From contig NZ_QZCS01000009.1 in NCBI RefSeq assembly GCF_003594915.1, positions 106,769-170,768 on the forward strand: a DNA stretch of 64,000 bases, read 5' to 3'. Origin of the DNA: Enterobacter chuandaensis (lineage in GTDB: Bacteria; Pseudomonadota; Gammaproteobacteria; Enterobacterales; Enterobacteriaceae). The translations under genes were made by a program, and so were the position numbers. The notes beneath the pieces were generated by a model. It was given only the letters and a program-made list of their open reading frames with translations, searched no databases and was not told the origin of the DNA. Shown in pieces: positions 23,322 through 33,770 of this stretch; within the stretch, counting starts at the first letter, position 1, and every line of letters starts with the position of its first letter.

Positions 23322-24491
23322 ATGAGCACACCGATCAAACGGCTAGAAATCATTAAAAATGCCATTGAACTGGAAGATGACGACATCATCCAGAGCCAGC
23401 TGACACGCCTGAAAAATGAAGCGTTTGACGATGAGCTACAGGCAATCGTCGTGTCGTTTGAACAAAAGAACTACACCGCGGCGATGGCGGCTATAACCGC
23501 CTGGCTTCAGGGCCAGCGCGCCGTAACCCAGTGGCGTGACCCACAGGTAGCCGCCAGCAAGCTTGAGCTCAGGGCGCTGGAAGAGCGTCTGCGCGATCTG
23601 ATTGACCGCCGCAACGCGCGCGTGCAGCAGCTTGATGAGTTTAACGATCTCTATTTCTCCCGCCTCGGGCCGCTGATGCAGCAGATCCTCGCCCTGCGTA
23701 AAACGCTGGCGGAGCTGAACCTGCGTCGACAGCAGGCGGAGGCACGTCGTCGCGAGGAGGACTATCGTCGCTGCCAGCGCTATATGGCGCAGGCCGTAGA
23801 GGTGCTGGCAACGCTCACTCAGCGCTGGCGCGATCTCCCTGCGGACTCCGTACAGGCCGCGGAGGCGCGCAAGCACCTGGAGCAGCAAAGCAATCTGATC
23901 GCCAACCTGCTGGCCGAGGCGCTGGAGCTGGAAAGTGGTTTGACGCGCGAAGAGGAGCCCGCCCGTCAGGCGCGTGACGAGGCCAACGAAGAGTACGAGA
24001 AGTACCGCGAGCAACATCACGATGCCGAAGTGCGATTGCGCAAAGGCAAGAATCTCTCGGAAGAGGATCAGAACGAGCTGAAGCGTCTCTGGCGACAGGC
24101 GAGCAAGCTCTGCCACCCGGATCTGGTGGCAGACGATCTGAAAGAAGAAGCCAACAGCATGATGGTGCAGCTCAACCAGGCAAAGCAGCGCGGCGATGTG
24201 AAAGCCATTCGCTCACTGGTGGCCCGTCTGCAGCAGGGCTTCGAGCCGCTGATGGCGAGCGACAGGCTGAACGATCTGGAGCGTATCCGCAAAAAAATGG
24301 CGCAAGTACGCGAGCAAATCGACACTCTGGTGAACGAGCTGGCGGAGCTGGAAAAAGAAGAGTCCTGGCTGCTGGTCTCGTCGCTGAGCAATATGGAAGC
24401 GTACTTTGCCCAGCAGGAGAAAGCGCTGAAAGAGGTATGCGCCTCGCTCGAACATCAGGTCAGTGAAGCGCAGCTCGATTCCGCAGCCTGA
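23322..24491 (+). CDS. Coiled-coil protein with a J-domain-like segment
   Basis: This 389-residue protein is mostly charged coiled coil (residues about 75-245 and 315-385). Around residue 264, LKRLWRQASKLCHPDLVAD has the helix II and HPD loop of a J domain, followed by a helix III-like stretch (EANSMMVQLNQAKQRGD). I cannot identify a typical helix I. The HPD would contact DnaK, so it may be a specialised co-chaperone. The stop codon touches the stop of convergent yqjH with no bases between them. The partner and cellular role are unknown. Confidence 0.7.
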   Translation: MSTPIKRLEIIKNAIELEDDDIIQSQLTRLKNEAFDDELQAIVVSFEQKNYTAAMAAITAWLQGQRAVTQWRDPQVAASKLELRALEERLRDLIDRRNARVQQLDEFNDLYFSRLGPLMQQILALRKTLAELNLRRQQAEARRREEDYRRCQRYMAQAVEVLATLTQRWRDLPADSVQAAEARKHLEQQSNLIANLLAEALELESGLTREEEPARQARDEANEEYEKYREQHHDAEVRLRKGKNLSEEDQNELKRLWRQASKLCHPDLVADDLKEEANSMMVQLNQAKQRGDVKAIRSLVARLQQGFEPLMASDRLNDLERIRKKMAQVREQIDTLVNELAELEKEESWLLVSSLSNMEAYFAQQEKALKEVCASLEHQVSEAQLDSAA

Positions 24492-25256
24492 TTATTTAGC
24501 GTGCCAGTATGCGCTGGCACGCACCAGCTGCTGGTCAATCGCGTCGGTTTCAAACTGGCGGCTCAGGCTTTTTACCACCTTCCCTTCCCCGGTCAGCCAG
24601 ATAAAGTAATCCTCCGCTGGAACGGTCAGCGCCGCCAGACGGGCAGCCACCGCCTGCTCGCTGTGGCCCACCACCCAGGTGATGTTGAAATCACTCAGGT
24701 GCGCCAGATAGTCCTTATAAGATTCGTCACCTACGGTCACCACCGCATGAACTTCCGGGTGCACCGGCAGTTTTGCAATGCCCTCTAATCGTCGACGCAG
24801 CGCGGGCATGCCAGATTCATCGCACACGTACAGCTGCCAGGCGTAATCCTCCGGCACCACCAGCGAACCGCGCGGTCCGCCGATGGTCAGCCTGTCGCCC
24901 ACCTTCGCCTCGACCGCCCAACTGCTGGCAATGCCGCCGTCATGAACGAAGAAATCGAGCGCAAGCTCATGATTTGCCTCATCGTACAGCGGCGTATAGT
25001 CGCGCGCCTGCGGACGCACGCCGTCGCCCCAGTCGATACCTTCATCGGTGACTACCGGCGGGACAAACGTGGCGCCTGGTGCCGGGAAAAAGACTTTGGT
25101 GTGGTCGTCGAAACCGCGAGTGCAAAAGCCCTCCAGCGCCTCGCCGCCTAAAACAATGCGCTGGAAGCCTGCGCTGATGCGCTCAACGCGGAGCACCGTC
25201 AGCTCGCGAAAACGCAGGTCATTACGCACGCGCTGTGGGTAACGGGTAGATGCCAT
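24492..25256 (-). CDS. yqjH: NADPH-dependent ferric-chelate reductase
   Basis: This 254-residue protein has the exact length of E. coli YqjH, a flavin enzyme that reduces ferric siderophore complexes to free iron in the cytoplasm. The N-terminal FAD-binding barrel has RDYTPLYDEA (about residue 90) and GDRLTIGGPRGS; the C-terminal half is the siderophore-interacting domain (WVVGHSEQ, IWLTGEGKVVKSL). The upstream region has a Fur-like box and a YqjI-type operator, so iron and YqjI should both repress it. It diverges from yqjI, as in E. coli. Confidence 0.93.
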   Translation of the reverse strand: MASTRYPQRVRNDLRFRELTVLRVERISAGFQRIVLGGEALEGFCTRGFDDHTKVFFPAPGATFVPPVVTDEGIDWGDGVRPQARDYTPLYDEANHELALDFFVHDGGIASSWAVEAKVGDRLTIGGPRGSLVVPEDYAWQLYVCDESGMPALRRRLEGIAKLPVHPEVHAVVTVGDESYKDYLAHLSDFNITWVVGHSEQAVAARLAALTVPAEDYFIWLTGEGKVVKSLSRQFETDAIDQQLVRASAYWHAK

Positions 25257-25402
25257 TTTTAGCCTCTTCTCTGGTGATTACGATATATCTAAATTGATTT
25301 TTAAATGATAATGATTACTAATCAGTAAAAATGCAAGATATTTTAGATTACATCTGAATATATCTTAGATATAGTTTAGATATATCAATTAAAGGGCATA
25401 CT
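25257..25402. promoter_or_regulatory. yqjH-yqjI control region: Fur-like box and YqjI operators
   Basis: TAAATGATAATGATTACTA (25302-25320) resembles the Fur consensus. GATATATCTAAA (25282-25293), near yqjH, and TTTAGATATATC (25375-25386), near yqjI, are exact 12-bp inverted copies of each other. TATATCTTAGATATA (25359-25373) is a further palindrome. In E. coli, YqjI represses both divergent genes, so one operator per promoter is expected. Confidence 0.8.
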
Positions 25403-25897
25403 ATGCGACACGAACACGAAGGCGGCGGACGCCGACCGCGCTTTTTCGGCCACGGCGATCTGCGGCTGGTGATTCTGGATATCCTGACCCGCAATGCGAG
25501 CCACGGATATGAGCTGATCAAAGAGATCGAGAATCTTACCCAGGGGAACTACACGCCGAGCCCCGGCGTGATCTACCCGACCCTGGATTATCTTCAGGAT
25601 CAGACCTTTATCACCATCACGGAAGAAGAAAACGGTCGTAAGAAGATTGCAATTACCGCTGAAGGACAACGCTGGCTGGACGAAAATCGGGAACAGCTGG
25701 AACAGATCCAGGTACGTATTAAAGCGCGCAGCGTCGGCTTTCAGCTGCGCAAAAACCCGCAGATGAAGCGGGCATTGGATAACTTTAAAGCGGTATTAGA
25801 CCTGAAGGTGAATCAGGGAGAACTCAGCGACGCGCAGCTCAAGCAGATTATCGGCGTAATCGACCGCGCGGCGCTGGAGATCTCCCAGCTGGATTAA
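25403..25897 (+). CDS. yqjI: PadR-type metal-responsive repressor YqjI
   Basis: This 164-residue protein has a PadR winged helix: [20 protein letters not shown] and [18 protein letters not shown] (residues 20-80), then a helical dimer domain. In E. coli YqjI (207 residues) represses yqjH and itself and is released by nickel. The E. coli protein has a longer, His-rich N-terminus; here only MRHEHEGGG and a later HG remain. The start has GGGCAT upstream and no in-frame upstream start, so the short form is real. It overlaps the convergent MCP gene by 4 bases. Confidence 0.9.
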   Translation: MRHEHEGGGRRPRFFGHGDLRLVILDILTRNASHGYELIKEIENLTQGNYTPSPGVIYPTLDYLQDQTFITITEEENGRKKIAITAEGQRWLDENREQLEQIQVRIKARSVGFQLRKNPQMKRALDNFKAVLDLKVNQGELSDAQLKQIIGVIDRAALEISQLD

Positions 25898-27453
25898 ACC
25901 GGCGCGTGCTCACTCACGCGGAAGACGCGTACCAGCTCTTTCAGGTGCATCGCCTGCTCGTTAAGCGATGCCGCCGCCGCGACGGACTCCTCCACCAGCG
26001 CAGAGTTCTGCTGAGTGGTGGCATCAATCAGGCCAATTGCGCTGTTGATCTGCGAGATCCCTTCCGTCTGCTCGTGGCTGGCCTGGCGGATCTCGCGCAG
26101 GATCACGTCCATCTCCTCCACGTTGCCGACCATGCCGTTGATCAACGCACTCGCTTTTTCGACCAGATTCATCCCGTCCTGGGTCTGACTGGTGGAACTC
26201 TCAATCAGCTCGCGGATTTCACTGGCAGACGACGCGCTCTTCTGGGCAAGCTGGCGCACTTCCCCCGCCACGACCGCAAAGCCGCGGCCGTGTTCGCCCG
26301 CACGCGCCGCTTCCACCGCCGCGTTCAGCGCCAGAATGTTGGTCTGGAAGGCAATGGCGTCGATCAGGTCGATAATGTCGGACATCCGGTTCGACGTCTC
26401 ATTAATCAGGCGCATTTTGCTGGTGACCTGCTTCATCATCTCCCCGTTGTTTTTGACCACCGTGGCGGCATCGGCCGAGAGGTTGGTCGCTTCCCCGGTG
26501 TGCGAGGCCGTGTTTTTCACCGTCGCGGTAATTTGCTCCATCGAGGCGGCGGTCTGTTCAACGGAACTTGCCTGCTCTTCCGTGCGCGCGGCGAGATCCT
26601 GGTTTCCGGCGACAATCTGCGCGGCCGCGCTGGAGATATTCTCCGAGCCGGTTTGCACCTGCTGCACAATGTCCAGCAGGCGGTTTTTCATCTCCATCAG
26701 TGCGTGCAGCAACAGGCCCGTTTCGTCTTTGCCATGCGGCGTGATGCTGCCCGTCAGGTCGCCCTCTGAAATGGCATTGGCAAAATTCACCGCCTCGCCG
26801 AGCGGACGAGTGATAGCGCGCACGATAAACCAGCCAATCAGGCTGCCAGCCGCGACGCTAAAGAGGGTGATCAGGATCAGCATCAGCCGGTTAGATTTGA
26901 AATCGCCTTCCACCAGCGCCCCGGCACTCTGCATCTCCTGGTTCTGAATCGCAATCAGCTCCTGCACTTTGGCTTTATAGGCCTGCTGCACGGAAAGAGT
27001 GTTGGTCATCATCTCCTGGATCGCGCCCGCACGATCGTTATTCTGCACCGCCTGCAAAATACGATAGCGTGAGTCCAGATACTGCTGACGGACGTCGTGG
27101 ATCTCGGCAAGAACCTGCTGTGATTTTGGATCCTGCAGCGCACTGTTCAGTTCACCCAGGATCACCGTAATATGCTCGCTGATCGCTTTAAGATGCTGCT
27201 GCGACTGCGCTGTGTACGTTCCCTGTTCATCCAGCAACATGAGCTGCTGAGTGCTAATAAATTCCTGGAAGTTATCGATTAACTGGTTCGCTTTTACCGT
27301 GGTGGGATAATCATGGGTAATGATGGATTGCATCCCGTTGTTCGCCCGGTTCAGACTCAGCAAGGACAAACTGGCGCTGACCACCATCAGGACAATAAAG
27401 AACCCAAACGCCAGAAATAATTTCGTGCCGATCTTTACGTCATGTAAGAACAT
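25894..27453 (-). CDS. Methyl-accepting chemotaxis protein
   Basis: This 519-residue receptor has a membrane helix at 10-30, a periplasmic four-helix (4HB/TarH-like) sensor at about 31-190, a second membrane helix at about 191-212, a HAMP domain, and a signalling hairpin. The tip shows [28 protein letters not shown] sequence (about 370-395), which binds CheA and CheW. No C-terminal NWETF-like pentapeptide for CheR/CheB is present; it ends RVSEHAPV. The ligand is unknown. A sigma-28 promoter lies 41 bases upstream. Confidence 0.92.
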   Translation of the reverse strand: MFLHDVKIGTKLFLAFGFFIVLMVVSASLSLLSLNRANNGMQSIITHDYPTTVKANQLIDNFQEFISTQQLMLLDEQGTYTAQSQQHLKAISEHITVILGELNSALQDPKSQQVLAEIHDVRQQYLDSRYRILQAVQNNDRAGAIQEMMTNTLSVQQAYKAKVQELIAIQNQEMQSAGALVEGDFKSNRLMLILITLFSVAAGSLIGWFIVRAITRPLGEAVNFANAISEGDLTGSITPHGKDETGLLLHALMEMKNRLLDIVQQVQTGSENISSAAAQIVAGNQDLAARTEEQASSVEQTAASMEQITATVKNTASHTGEATNLSADAATVVKNNGEMMKQVTSKMRLINETSNRMSDIIDLIDAIAFQTNILALNAAVEAARAGEHGRGFAVVAGEVRQLAQKSASSASEIRELIESSTSQTQDGMNLVEKASALINGMVGNVEEMDVILREIRQASHEQTEGISQINSAIGLIDATTQQNSALVEESVAAAASLNEQAMHLKELVRVFRVSEHAPV

Positions 27454-27493
27454 ATTTTCTCCATCGATGTGATTATTTCTCAGACGATCGCTG

Positions 27494-27520
27494 TTATCGG
27501 TAACGAATCCGCTAACTTTA
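27494..27520 (-). promoter_or_regulatory. Sigma-28 (FliA) promoter for the MCP gene
   Basis: On the minus strand TAAAGTTA, 11 bases, then ACCGATAA match the FliA consensus TAAAGTTT-N11-GCCGATAA at 14 of 16 positions. The position, 41 bases before the start codon, suits a flagellar class 3 chemoreceptor gene. Confidence 0.85.
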
Positions 27521-27740
27521 TGACTTTGATCGTTTTTTTATTTCATAACCATCACAATGGATAGGCAGGGGCTATTGATATGGCTCCATTGATCGTTACC
27601 AGACCACCAGATCAGGGTTTTGCAAAATTGCATCGCGGGAAATTGACTTAGGCAGGAACAAATAACCGAGGAAATTTTTTTAGTTATTTAATATAAAATT
27701 AACAACAAAATACATTAATAATTACAATCACAAAAGAATA

Positions 27741-27780
27741 AAGCCGTTTATTCCCTGCGAAATAAACGGCTTTCTGGAAC
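27741..27780 (-). terminator. Terminator after aer
   Basis: AAGCCGTTTATT (27741-27752) and AATAAACGGCTT (27761-27772) form a 12-bp stem. On the minus strand it is followed by TATTCTTTT, ending the aer transcript before the MCP promoter. The rest of the gap 27521-27740 is AT-rich with no gene. Confidence 0.85.
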
Positions 27781-27789
27781 ATTACTGAC

Positions 27790-29310
27790 TCAGTGGAGAA
27801 CCGTCACCGCATCCTTAAGCCGTCCGGCGCGGTGTTTCACCATGGCAGAAATGTGGGCGCTCTCCTCGACCAGATCGGCATTTTTTTGCGTAATGCTGTC
27901 GAGTTCCGCCACCGCGCGGGTTAACTCTGACAGTCCGGTGGCCTGTTCTGACGTCGAGTGGCTGATGTGCGCGATGAGCTGCGTCACATTTTTCACCTGC
28001 TCGACAATATCATCCATCGTGCGGCCTGCGGCATGCACCTGCTCGGAGCCGGACTGCACCTTGCTGGCGCTGGCATCAATCAGCTTGCGGATATCGTTCG
28101 CCGCATTCGCGCTGCGGCTGGCAAGGTGGCGAACTTCACCTGCGACCACGGCAAAACCTTTCCCCTGCTCGCCGGCCCTTGCGGCCTCCACCGCCGCATT
28201 CAGCGCCAGGATATTGGTCTGGAAAGCGATGTCGTTAATCAGAGAGGTAATCGAACCAATGCGCTGCGTGCTGTCGGCGATATCATCCATCGTTTTCACC
28301 ACGGTCTGCATCGCGTTGCCGCCTTTCGTCGCCGCGCTGCTCGCGGCCACGGAGAGTTTGTCCACTTCGGCGGCAGTTTCAGAGTTGCTCTGAACGGAAG
28401 CGGCCATCTGGTTCATCGTTGCGACGGTCTGCTGCACGTTCGCCACGGTCTGCCGCGTACGATCGTTCAACGCTTCATTTCCCTGCGCCAGCCTGTCGCT
28501 GCCGTCACGGACGCTCATCACCTGACTTGAGACGTCATTGATGAGCCAGCGGCACATTAGCCCCAGCTGCCCTACCGCACGCAGCGTCAGCCCCAGCTCG
28601 TCGCTGCGGTTCAGATGCTGCACGCTGTTGCGCTCGCCGGTCGCTACCTTCAACGCCTGGCGGGCGACGTTTTCGATCGGGCGGACAATTTGCTGCTCAA
28701 ACAGCAGCGTTCCCAGCAGCATCACCACTGCGGCGGCTGCGAGCGGCAACCAGCCTGCGGAGGTGGACACCAGGGTAGCGGCAAGCACGGCAAAAAGCGC
28801 CGCCATCACATTGCGTACGCGCCAGCGCAGCGGCATGGCCGGAAGCTTACCCAGCCACCCTTTTCGCACCACCAGTCCTTTGTGGATACGCTTTTTACAG
28901 CTCCCGTTATTCAGCGCCCGGTAGAGCGGCTCTACGGCGGCAATCTCTTCCTCTTTGGCCCGGGTGCGGATCGACATATACCCCGTCACCTGCCCGTTCC
29001 GCACCATCGGCACCGCATTCGCACGCACCCAGTAATGATCGCCATTTTTACGTCGGTTTTTGACAATCCCGCTCCACGGCTCACCCTGCTGCAGGGTGTA
29101 CCACATATCGGCAAACGCCGCTTTCGGCATATCTGGATGGCGCACCAGATTGTGCGGCTGCCCCATCAGCTCATCAAGCTGATAGCCGCTCACCTGCACA
29201 AAGGTGTCGTTTGCATGGGTCATATAGCTGTGGATGTCTGTGGTCGACATTAAGGTGGTGTCATCGTCCAGAGGATAGTTATTCTGGGTGACATAGGAAG
29301 GAGAAGACAT
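27790..29310 (-). CDS. aer: Aerotaxis receptor Aer
   Basis: The ATG at 29310 gives 506 residues, the E. coli Aer length; the ATG at 29319 is too close to the AAGGA ribosome site. The N-terminal PAS domain binds FAD ([39 protein letters not shown]). A hydrophobic anchor follows at about 165-205, then a HAMP-like segment ([17 protein letters not shown]) and the signalling tip [20 protein letters not shown]. It senses redox state and steers cells to oxygen. It lacks a periplasmic domain, as expected. Confidence 0.96.
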   Translation of the reverse strand: MSSPSYVTQNNYPLDDDTTLMSTTDIHSYMTHANDTFVQVSGYQLDELMGQPHNLVRHPDMPKAAFADMWYTLQQGEPWSGIVKNRRKNGDHYWVRANAVPMVRNGQVTGYMSIRTRAKEEEIAAVEPLYRALNNGSCKKRIHKGLVVRKGWLGKLPAMPLRWRVRNVMAALFAVLAATLVSTSAGWLPLAAAAVVMLLGTLLFEQQIVRPIENVARQALKVATGERNSVQHLNRSDELGLTLRAVGQLGLMCRWLINDVSSQVMSVRDGSDRLAQGNEALNDRTRQTVANVQQTVATMNQMAASVQSNSETAAEVDKLSVAASSAATKGGNAMQTVVKTMDDIADSTQRIGSITSLINDIAFQTNILALNAAVEAARAGEQGKGFAVVAGEVRHLASRSANAANDIRKLIDASASKVQSGSEQVHAAGRTMDDIVEQVKNVTQLIAHISHSTSEQATGLSELTRAVAELDSITQKNADLVEESAHISAMVKHRAGRLKDAVTVLH

Positions 29311-29361
29311 GACGGGCATTCCTTGCAGGTTATTCGAATGTTAATTTTGTGGTTTATTGTT

Positions 29362-29388
29362 TTTTCGGCGGTAAACAATTTATCTTTA
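29362..29388 (-). promoter_or_regulatory. Sigma-28 promoter for aer
   Basis: On the minus strand TAAAGATA, 11 bases, then GCCGAAAA match the FliA consensus at most positions. It lies 52 bases before the aer start. E. coli aer is a known FliA-dependent gene. Confidence 0.75.
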
Positions 29389-29529
29389 GTTGTTAAACTT
29401 GATGGAGATCGCAGATTTCACTTAAACCGCACTTTTTGTGAGATTTTATAATCTAGTGATTTCAAATACTTTCGATAAGAAATTACCTACAAAGCATGAC
29501 CTGTTAATGCCCACTTAAGTAGCAGGCTA

Positions 29530-29546
29530 TGCACTCCGGTAGTGCA
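29530..29546. promoter_or_regulatory. NtrC-like enhancer box
   Basis: TGCACTCCGGTAGTGCA is a near-perfect palindrome (TGCACT-N5-AGTGCA) matching the NtrC consensus GCACY-N5-RGTGC. It lies about 138 bases upstream of the sigma-54 promoter, a normal enhancer distance. Confidence 0.78.
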
Positions 29547-29683
29547 ATTGAGTCGTATCCCCCTTTCCAGCGCCCCTTGCGCTGTATGGCTAAATCCCGT
29601 TTCGGTTGCTCCGGCATGATTAAATATTGCGCAACATAATTTTAACCTGGCGTTTATCCCGATTTTCGTTAAGTCATCTGAAG

Positions 29684-31125
<1,442 letters not shown>

Positions 31126-31128
31126 ACA

Positions 31129-31160
31129 ACGCCGGGTGGCGCTACGCTTACCCGGCCTAC
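31129..31160. repeat. REP-like element after patA
   Basis: The segment GCCGGGTGGCGCTACGCTTA, continuing CCCGGCCTAC, has the stem of an enteric REP element. It lies between the convergent patA and the XRE-cupin gene and may stop both transcripts. Confidence 0.75.
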
Positions 31161-31163
31161 TTT

Positions 31164-31766
31164 TTATCGGTGAAACTCCGCCACCGTCATGGTGAAACGA
31201 AGCACGGTGTCGCCTTCATTGGCGTAGCCGTGCGCCGCTTCGGTTTTCGCCACCGCCGATGCGCCCTGGTTAACCTGCGTCACCGTCTCGTCCACCGTTA
31301 GCGATAAAACACCTTCGATCACGTGCAGTAGCTCAAAGGTTCCCGCCGGGTGCCCCGGAGAGGTAAAGCGTTCCCCCGGCAGCATCTCCCACTGCCATAA
31401 CTCAATCATATCCGGGCCCGCGGTGCCCGCCAGTAGCCTGGCGTAACCGCCCTGCGCGCCCTGCCACAGCACCGGAATCGCGGCTTCTTCGATAACGTGC
31501 ACCTGCGGCTCGCTGGAGACGTTAACGATATCCGCCACGGAGATGCCGAGCGCGGCGGCCAGCTTGCATAAAATAGCGATGCTGGGGTTGGCTGCGCCCT
31601 TTTCGATCTCCACCAGCATCCCTTTGCTGACGCTGGCCCGGCGGGACAGCTCGTCCAGCGACAGCTTTTTCTCTTTCCGCCAGTTGCGGATGCGGTTCGC
31701 CACGGCCAGGCTTACCTGGGCAACATCGGCACCCGAATCAGTCATTATATTGACTTTATCAGTCAT
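31164..31766 (-). CDS. XRE-family regulator with C-terminal cupin domain
   Basis: This 200-residue protein has an N-terminal helix-turn-helix (LSLDELSRRASVSKGMLVEIEKG is split here; the turn is RRASVSKGMLVEIEKG, residues about 43-58) and a cupin sensor domain (GTFELLHVIEGVLSLTVDE, about 140-160). Such regulators usually bind a small metabolite in the cupin and control an adjacent gene. It diverges from the B3/4-domain gene with a 42-base gap, so it likely controls that gene and itself. The ligand is unknown. Confidence 0.85.
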   Translation of the reverse strand: MTDKVNIMTDSGADVAQVSLAVANRIRNWRKEKKLSLDELSRRASVSKGMLVEIEKGAANPSIAILCKLAAALGISVADIVNVSSEPQVHVIEEAAIPVLWQGAQGGYARLLAGTAGPDMIELWQWEMLPGERFTSPGHPAGTFELLHVIEGVLSLTVDETVTQVNQGASAVAKTEAAHGYANEGDTVLRFTMTVAEFHR

Positions 31767-31808
31767 TGGTCACTACCATGGTATAAAACAGTCAATACAG
31801 GATTATTT

Positions 31809-32498
31809 ATGTCTCTCGTTACGCCGTCAATAGATTCGCGTCTTGCCGGGATTGCCCCAGGCTTTCGGGCGCTGAGCATTCTGGTTGAAGCTGCGCCGAT
31901 TACCCACCCGGAGGTGGCAACTGCCGCGCTGGCGCAGGCCTGCCAGCAGATGCTTAATGATGATGTGCCATGGGCTGCTGCACACCTTTCAGACTGGGAT
32001 GAGGTATTTAAAGCCTTCGGCGCGAAACCAAAACGCACGCCCTGTTCCGCCGCGGCCCTGCGCAAGCGGGTACAGAAAGACGGTTCGCTGCCATCGCTGG
32101 ATCCGGTCGTGGATATCTATAACGCGGTGAGTATTCGCTACGCCATTCCGGTGGGTGGGGAAAATCTCGCGGCGTACTCGGGTGCACCGCGCCTGACGCT
32201 GGCCGACGGCAGCGAGCCGTTTGATACCTATAAAGAGGGACAGCCGGTGATAGAACATCCGGAACCGGGCGAGGTTATCTGGCGCGACGATCTCGGCGTC
32301 ACCTGCCGCCGCTGGAACTGGCGACAAGGGGTGCGTACTCGTCTGGACAGCCAGGCGCAATCTATGTGGTTTATTCTTGAAAGTCTGCCGTCGATGCCGC
32401 TTGCGGCGCTGGAAGAAGCAGGAGAGGAGTTAGTTAATAACCTGCAGCGGCTGATGCCGGGTGCCACGGCTCAGGTTCAACTGATGGAGCTGGCCTGA
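31809..32498 (+). CDS. B3/B4 tRNA-synthetase-type domain protein
   Basis: This 229-residue protein resembles the B3/B4 domain of the phenylalanyl-tRNA synthetase beta chain as a stand-alone unit: KRTPCSAAALRKRVQKDGSL, then VVDIYNAVSIRYAIPVGGEN (residues about 100-120), and EPGEVIWRDDLGVTCRRWNW. In the synthetase this domain edits mischarged tRNA; the free-standing family has no settled role. It shares a 42-base promoter region with the XRE-cupin gene. Confidence 0.8.
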   Translation: MSLVTPSIDSRLAGIAPGFRALSILVEAAPITHPEVATAALAQACQQMLNDDVPWAAAHLSDWDEVFKAFGAKPKRTPCSAAALRKRVQKDGSLPSLDPVVDIYNAVSIRYAIPVGGENLAAYSGAPRLTLADGSEPFDTYKEGQPVIEHPEPGEVIWRDDLGVTCRRWNWRQGVRTRLDSQAQSMWFILESLPSMPLAALEEAGEELVNNLQRLMPGATAQVQLMELA

Positions 32499-32499
32499 A

Positions 32500-32577
32500 C
32501 AACGCCCGGTGGCGCTAACGCTTACCGGGCCTACGGGGTGCGGTAGGCCGGATAAGCATTAGCGCCACCCGGCATGG
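32500..32577. repeat. BIME (paired REP elements)
   Basis: Two facing REP units, GCCCGGTGGCGCTAACGCTT with CCGGGCCTAC, and GGTAGGCCGGATAAGC with GCGCCACCCGGC, lie between convergent genes. This is a standard BIME and likely a transcript-end stabiliser. Confidence 0.85.
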
Positions 32578-32580
32578 CCG

Positions 32581-32874
32581 CTACTCCGGCAACAGCCCCA
32601 CAAAACTGCGTTTCTTACGCGGCTCTGACATCAGCTCTTCGAGCTTATCCACACACGCCAGGTAGTGCGGCGTTTTCTTATGCGCCAGCACCGCCTCTTC
32701 GTCCTTATAGGCCTCGTAGATAAAGAACCGCGTTTTCACACGCGGATCCTGCAATACGTCAAAGCGCAGGTTTCCCGGCTCCTGAATCGCCCCCTCGTGG
32801 TTGGCGCGGAACACCTCCAGAAACTCGTCCACCCGCTCGGGCTTGATGTTGATCTCCACCAGCGTCACGTTCAT
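32581..32874 (-). CDS. lsrG: (4S)-4-hydroxy-5-phosphonooxypentane-2,3-dione isomerase LsrG
   Basis: This 97-residue protein belongs to the ABM-type dimeric fold and matches LsrG (96). It begins [20 protein letters not shown] and has [20 protein letters not shown]. LsrG isomerises phospho-AI-2, lowering the inducer level. The start overlaps the lsrF stop by 4 bases, and it is the last gene of the lsr operon. Confidence 0.94.
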   Translation of the reverse strand: MNVTLVEINIKPERVDEFLEVFRANHEGAIQEPGNLRFDVLQDPRVKTRFFIYEAYKDEEAVLAHKKTPHYLACVDKLEELMSEPRKKRSFVGLLPE

Positions 32875-33758
32875 TTTGCTTCTCCCTGTTTCTCTTCCTG
32901 CCAGAACTGGAACGCATCGCGGGCGTTCCAGTTCTCATGAACCACTTTCTTCACCGCCTTCAGCATGGCGAGCGGCGCACTGGACTGGAAGATATTGCGC
33001 CCCATGTCCACGCCGGATGCACCCTGGTCGATCGCGCGCCAGCACATCTCCAGCGCCTCGTGCTCCGGCAGCTTTTTGCCCCCGGCGATCACTATCGGCA
33101 CCGGACAGCTGGCGGTCACTTTTTCAAATCCCTCGTCCACGTAGTAGGTTTTGACGAACTGCGCCCCCATTTCGGCGGCGATGCGGCTGGCGAGCGAGAA
33201 GTAGCGCGCGTCGCGAGCCATCTCCTTGCCGACGCCCGTCACCGCCAGCGTCGGCATGCCGTAGCGAGCCCCTGCGTCCACCAGCTTGATGATGTTGTTG
33301 ATCGACTGATGCTCAAACTCGCTGCCTATGTACACCTGCGCCGCCACCGCGCAGACGTTCAGGCGCAGGGCATCCTCCATCGCCACCGCCACACATTCGT
33401 TCGACAGCTCCCCCAGAATCGAGTTACCGCCGGAGGCGCGCAGCACCACCGGTTTGTTTGTCGCAGCTGGCACCTGGCTCCTGAGGATGCCGCGGGTGCA
33501 CATCAGTACGTCGGTTTCACCAAACAGCGGCGCGATGGAGAGGTCGATACGCTCAAGGCCGGTGGTCGGCCCCTGAAAGTAGCCGTGGTCAAAGGCCAGC
33601 ATCACCGTGCGGTTGCTCTGCGGGTTGAAGATGCGCGAAAGCCTGGACTGCATGCCCCAGTCCAGCGAGCCGCAGCCCTTCAGGGTGTACGGCGCGTTAA
33701 CCTGCGGCGTACCGATGCCAAAATCTTTGCCGTCTTTGATGTCGTCTAAATCAGCCAT
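32871..33758 (-). CDS. lsrF: 3-hydroxy-5-phosphonooxypentane-2,4-dione thiolase LsrF
   Basis: This 295-residue protein matches LsrF (291) of the class I aldolase (DeoC/FbaB) fold. It shows [18 protein letters not shown] near residue 50 and [14 protein letters not shown] (Lys here is the Schiff-base residue of the family). It transfers the acetyl group of the LsrG product to CoA, ending AI-2 breakdown. A 12-base gap separates it from lsrB. Confidence 0.95.
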   Translation of the reverse strand: MADLDDIKDGKDFGIGTPQVNAPYTLKGCGSLDWGMQSRLSRIFNPQSNRTVMLAFDHGYFQGPTTGLERIDLSIAPLFGETDVLMCTRGILRSQVPAATNKPVVLRASGGNSILGELSNECVAVAMEDALRLNVCAVAAQVYIGSEFEHQSINNIIKLVDAGARYGMPTLAVTGVGKEMARDARYFSLASRIAAEMGAQFVKTYYVDEGFEKVTASCPVPIVIAGGKKLPEHEALEMCWRAIDQGASGVDMGRNIFQSSAPLAMLKAVKKVVHENWNARDAFQFWQEEKQGEAK

Positions 33759-33770
33759 TTGCTCCCCCCG

